DNA from: Pseudomaricurvus sp965656525
GTDB lineage: Bacteria; Pseudomonadota; Gammaproteobacteria; Pseudomonadales; Cellvibrionaceae
Direction: 5' to 3'
NCBI GenBank assembly: GCA_965656525.1
Contig: CBFHKY010000010.1
Location: 62,001-126,000, forward strand
Length of the DNA: 64,000 nucleotides
Shown here piece after piece: positions 63,043 through 64,000 of the stretch. A program made the position numbers and the translations under genes. Every line of letters starts with the position of its first letter. Position 1 is the first letter of the stretch. The notes under the pieces were generated by a model. It did not search any database and was not told the origin of the DNA. It saw nothing but the letters and a program-made list of their open reading frames with translations.

Positions 63043-64000
63043 TTAAGCATTACCCGCTGGTTTTGCTCGGCGACGACCGCCGCTGCCACTTGGACGACTG
63101 CCTCGCGCTGCATCACCGCCGCCATTAGAGCGTGCACTCGGTCCGCCTCGGCCTCGCCCACTGCGCTGACCGTCGCGGCCATTGGCGTGAGAACTCCCAG
63201 CAGGAGAACCGCCACCGGCTTGTGGTTTTTTCGGTCTTTTAGGTTTGGGTTTTAACTGGCTAGGGCTAAATTCCGGTAAGGGGTGTACCGGCTCAAAACC
63301 TTCAATGATTTGTCTGGGTATAGGTTGCTGGGTCAATCGCTCAATATCCAGCAGCTGCTTACTTTCATCGGCAGACACTAAGGACCACGCTTGACCACTG
63401 GCACCTGCACGACCTGTACGCCCGATACGATGTACGTAATCTTCTGGCACATTGGGTAGGTCAACGTTGATCACATAGGGCAGCTGATCAATATCAATAC
63501 CCCGTGCAGCGATGTCGGTTGCCACCAAAACCTGTATTTTGTTTTGTTTAAAATCCGCCAGCGCTTTCGTACGCGCATTTTGGCTTTTATTACCATGAAT
63601 CGCCGCCGCCGAGACACCCGCAGCTTCTAACTGTTTGGCCAATCGGTTAGCGCCGTGCTTGGTGCGGCTAAACACCAACACCTGATGCCAGTTGTTGGTT
63701 TTGATTAAATGAATCAGGGCCCGTGGCTTGGCACTTTTGTCCACGGGGCACAATGTTTGTTCCACCCGTTCAACGGTGGTATTACGCGGGCTAATATCAA
63801 TTTCTAACGGGTCATGCACTAGACCTTTCGCCAACGTTCGAATCTCGTCAGAAAAAGTGGCAGAAAATAACAAGTTCTGACGCTTAGCCGGCAACAATTT
63901 TAGAATACGCTTGATGTCATGGATAAAACCCATGTCTAACATGCGATCCGCTTCATCCAGAACCAGAATTTCTAACTGGCTGAATTTCACTGCATTCTGG
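63043..64000 (-). CDS. rhlE: DEAD-box RNA helicase RhlE, 5'-truncated by the window edge
   Basis: The frame is open to the right edge; the GTG at 63990 codes an internal Val. Seen are motif II VLDEADRMLDMGF, motif III SATFSD, motif V ATDIAARGIDI and motif VI HRIGRTGRAG. The N-terminal Q-motif and Walker A are outside. The C-terminal tail is rich in Gly, Arg and Ser, a basic RNA-binding extension. RhlE is the closest group by motif spacing and tail. It works in ribosome assembly or mRNA turnover. Confidence 0.92.
   Translation of the reverse strand, partial: QNAVKFSQLEILVLDEADRMLDMGFIHDIKRILKLLPAKRQNLLFSATFSDEIRTLAKGLVHDPLEIDISPRNTTVERVEQTLCPVDKSAKPRALIHLIKTNNWHQVLVFSRTKHGANRLAKQLEAAGVSAAAIHGNKSQNARTKALADFKQNKIQVLVATDIAARGIDIDQLPYVINVDLPNVPEDYVHRIGRTGRAGASGQAWSLVSADESKQLLDIERLTQQPIPRQIIEGFEPVHPLPEFSPSQLKPKPKRPKKPQAGGGSPAGSSHANGRDGQRSGRGRGGPSARSNGGGDAARGSRPSGSGGRRRAKPAGNA

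Overview
The window reads as chromosome of a free-living, probably marine, gammaproteobacterium. Base composition is moderate and genes are dense. ParC, RadA, LemA, YdiJ, RhlE, a complete type II secretion operon, a Gac/Rsm-type regulatory RNA and a domesticated DnaT/phage-P-type helicase-loading pair all point to the Oceanospirillales/Pseudomonadales side of the class; the genus is not identifiable by eye. I see no rRNA, tRNA, CRISPR array, insertion sequence or prophage. A run of 100 N at 42017-42116 is an assembly gap.

Layout. 1-2070: molybdenum cofactor genes moaA (5' end outside the window), mobB and moaB. 2188-3544: a receptor-like helical protein overlapping a metallo-beta-lactamase-fold protein of the flavodiiron/ODP type, a candidate two-gene oxygen sensor. 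3618-6654: a secreted Tyr/His/Gln-rich protein, a DUF4126 membrane protein, a Cds6-like secreted protein and a CHK-type kinase. 6670-9928: radA, divergent from a gene with three tandem DnaT-type domains and an overlapping lambda-P-like gene. 9937-16114, minus strand: HD-GYP phosphodiesterase, polysaccharide deacetylase, parC and a thiolase. 16407-22014, plus strand: lemA, an M48 protease with a long C-terminal extension and a 7TMR-DISM hybrid histidine kinase. 22044-25281, minus strand: a PQQ dehydrogenase and two complementary bacterioferritin subunits. 25486-39069, minus strand: T2SS operon in the order gspE-F-G-H-I-J-K-L-M-N-C-D-A-B. 39522-46128, plus strand: a PhoX-like lipoprotein with a collagen-like stalk, a cytochrome lipoprotein broken by the gap, a FIST sensor overlapping a diguanylate cyclase, and a periplasmic binding-type lipoprotein. 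46130-50200: MATE exporter, moeA, DUF1244 and MOSC proteins. 50432-53506: ydiJ, followed by a strong candidate CsrB/RsmZ-type RNA at about 53640-53909. 54091-58088, minus strand: glucosylglycerate cassette of phosphatase, synthase and phosphorylase. 58434-61556: cobU-cobT-cobC-cobS for the cobalamin nucleotide loop. 61553-64000, minus strand: chrA and a truncated rhlE.

Several parts connect. Mo-cofactor genes occur at both ends (moaA/mobB/moaB and moeA, plus a MOSC protein). Signalling genes are numerous: a GGDEF cyclase, an HD-GYP phosphodiesterase, a hybrid kinase, a possible oxygen receptor and an RNA that would sequester CsrA/RsmA. Export of exoproteins by T2SS and control by a Csr/Rsm RNA are often linked in gammaproteobacteria, but the link here is inference. 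The most rewarding places to look are the unannotated RNA downstream of ydiJ, the ODP/receptor pair, the triple-DnaT plus P-like pair, the split-function bacterioferritins, and a hairpin that covers the ribosome binding site of the Tyr/His-rich secreted protein.
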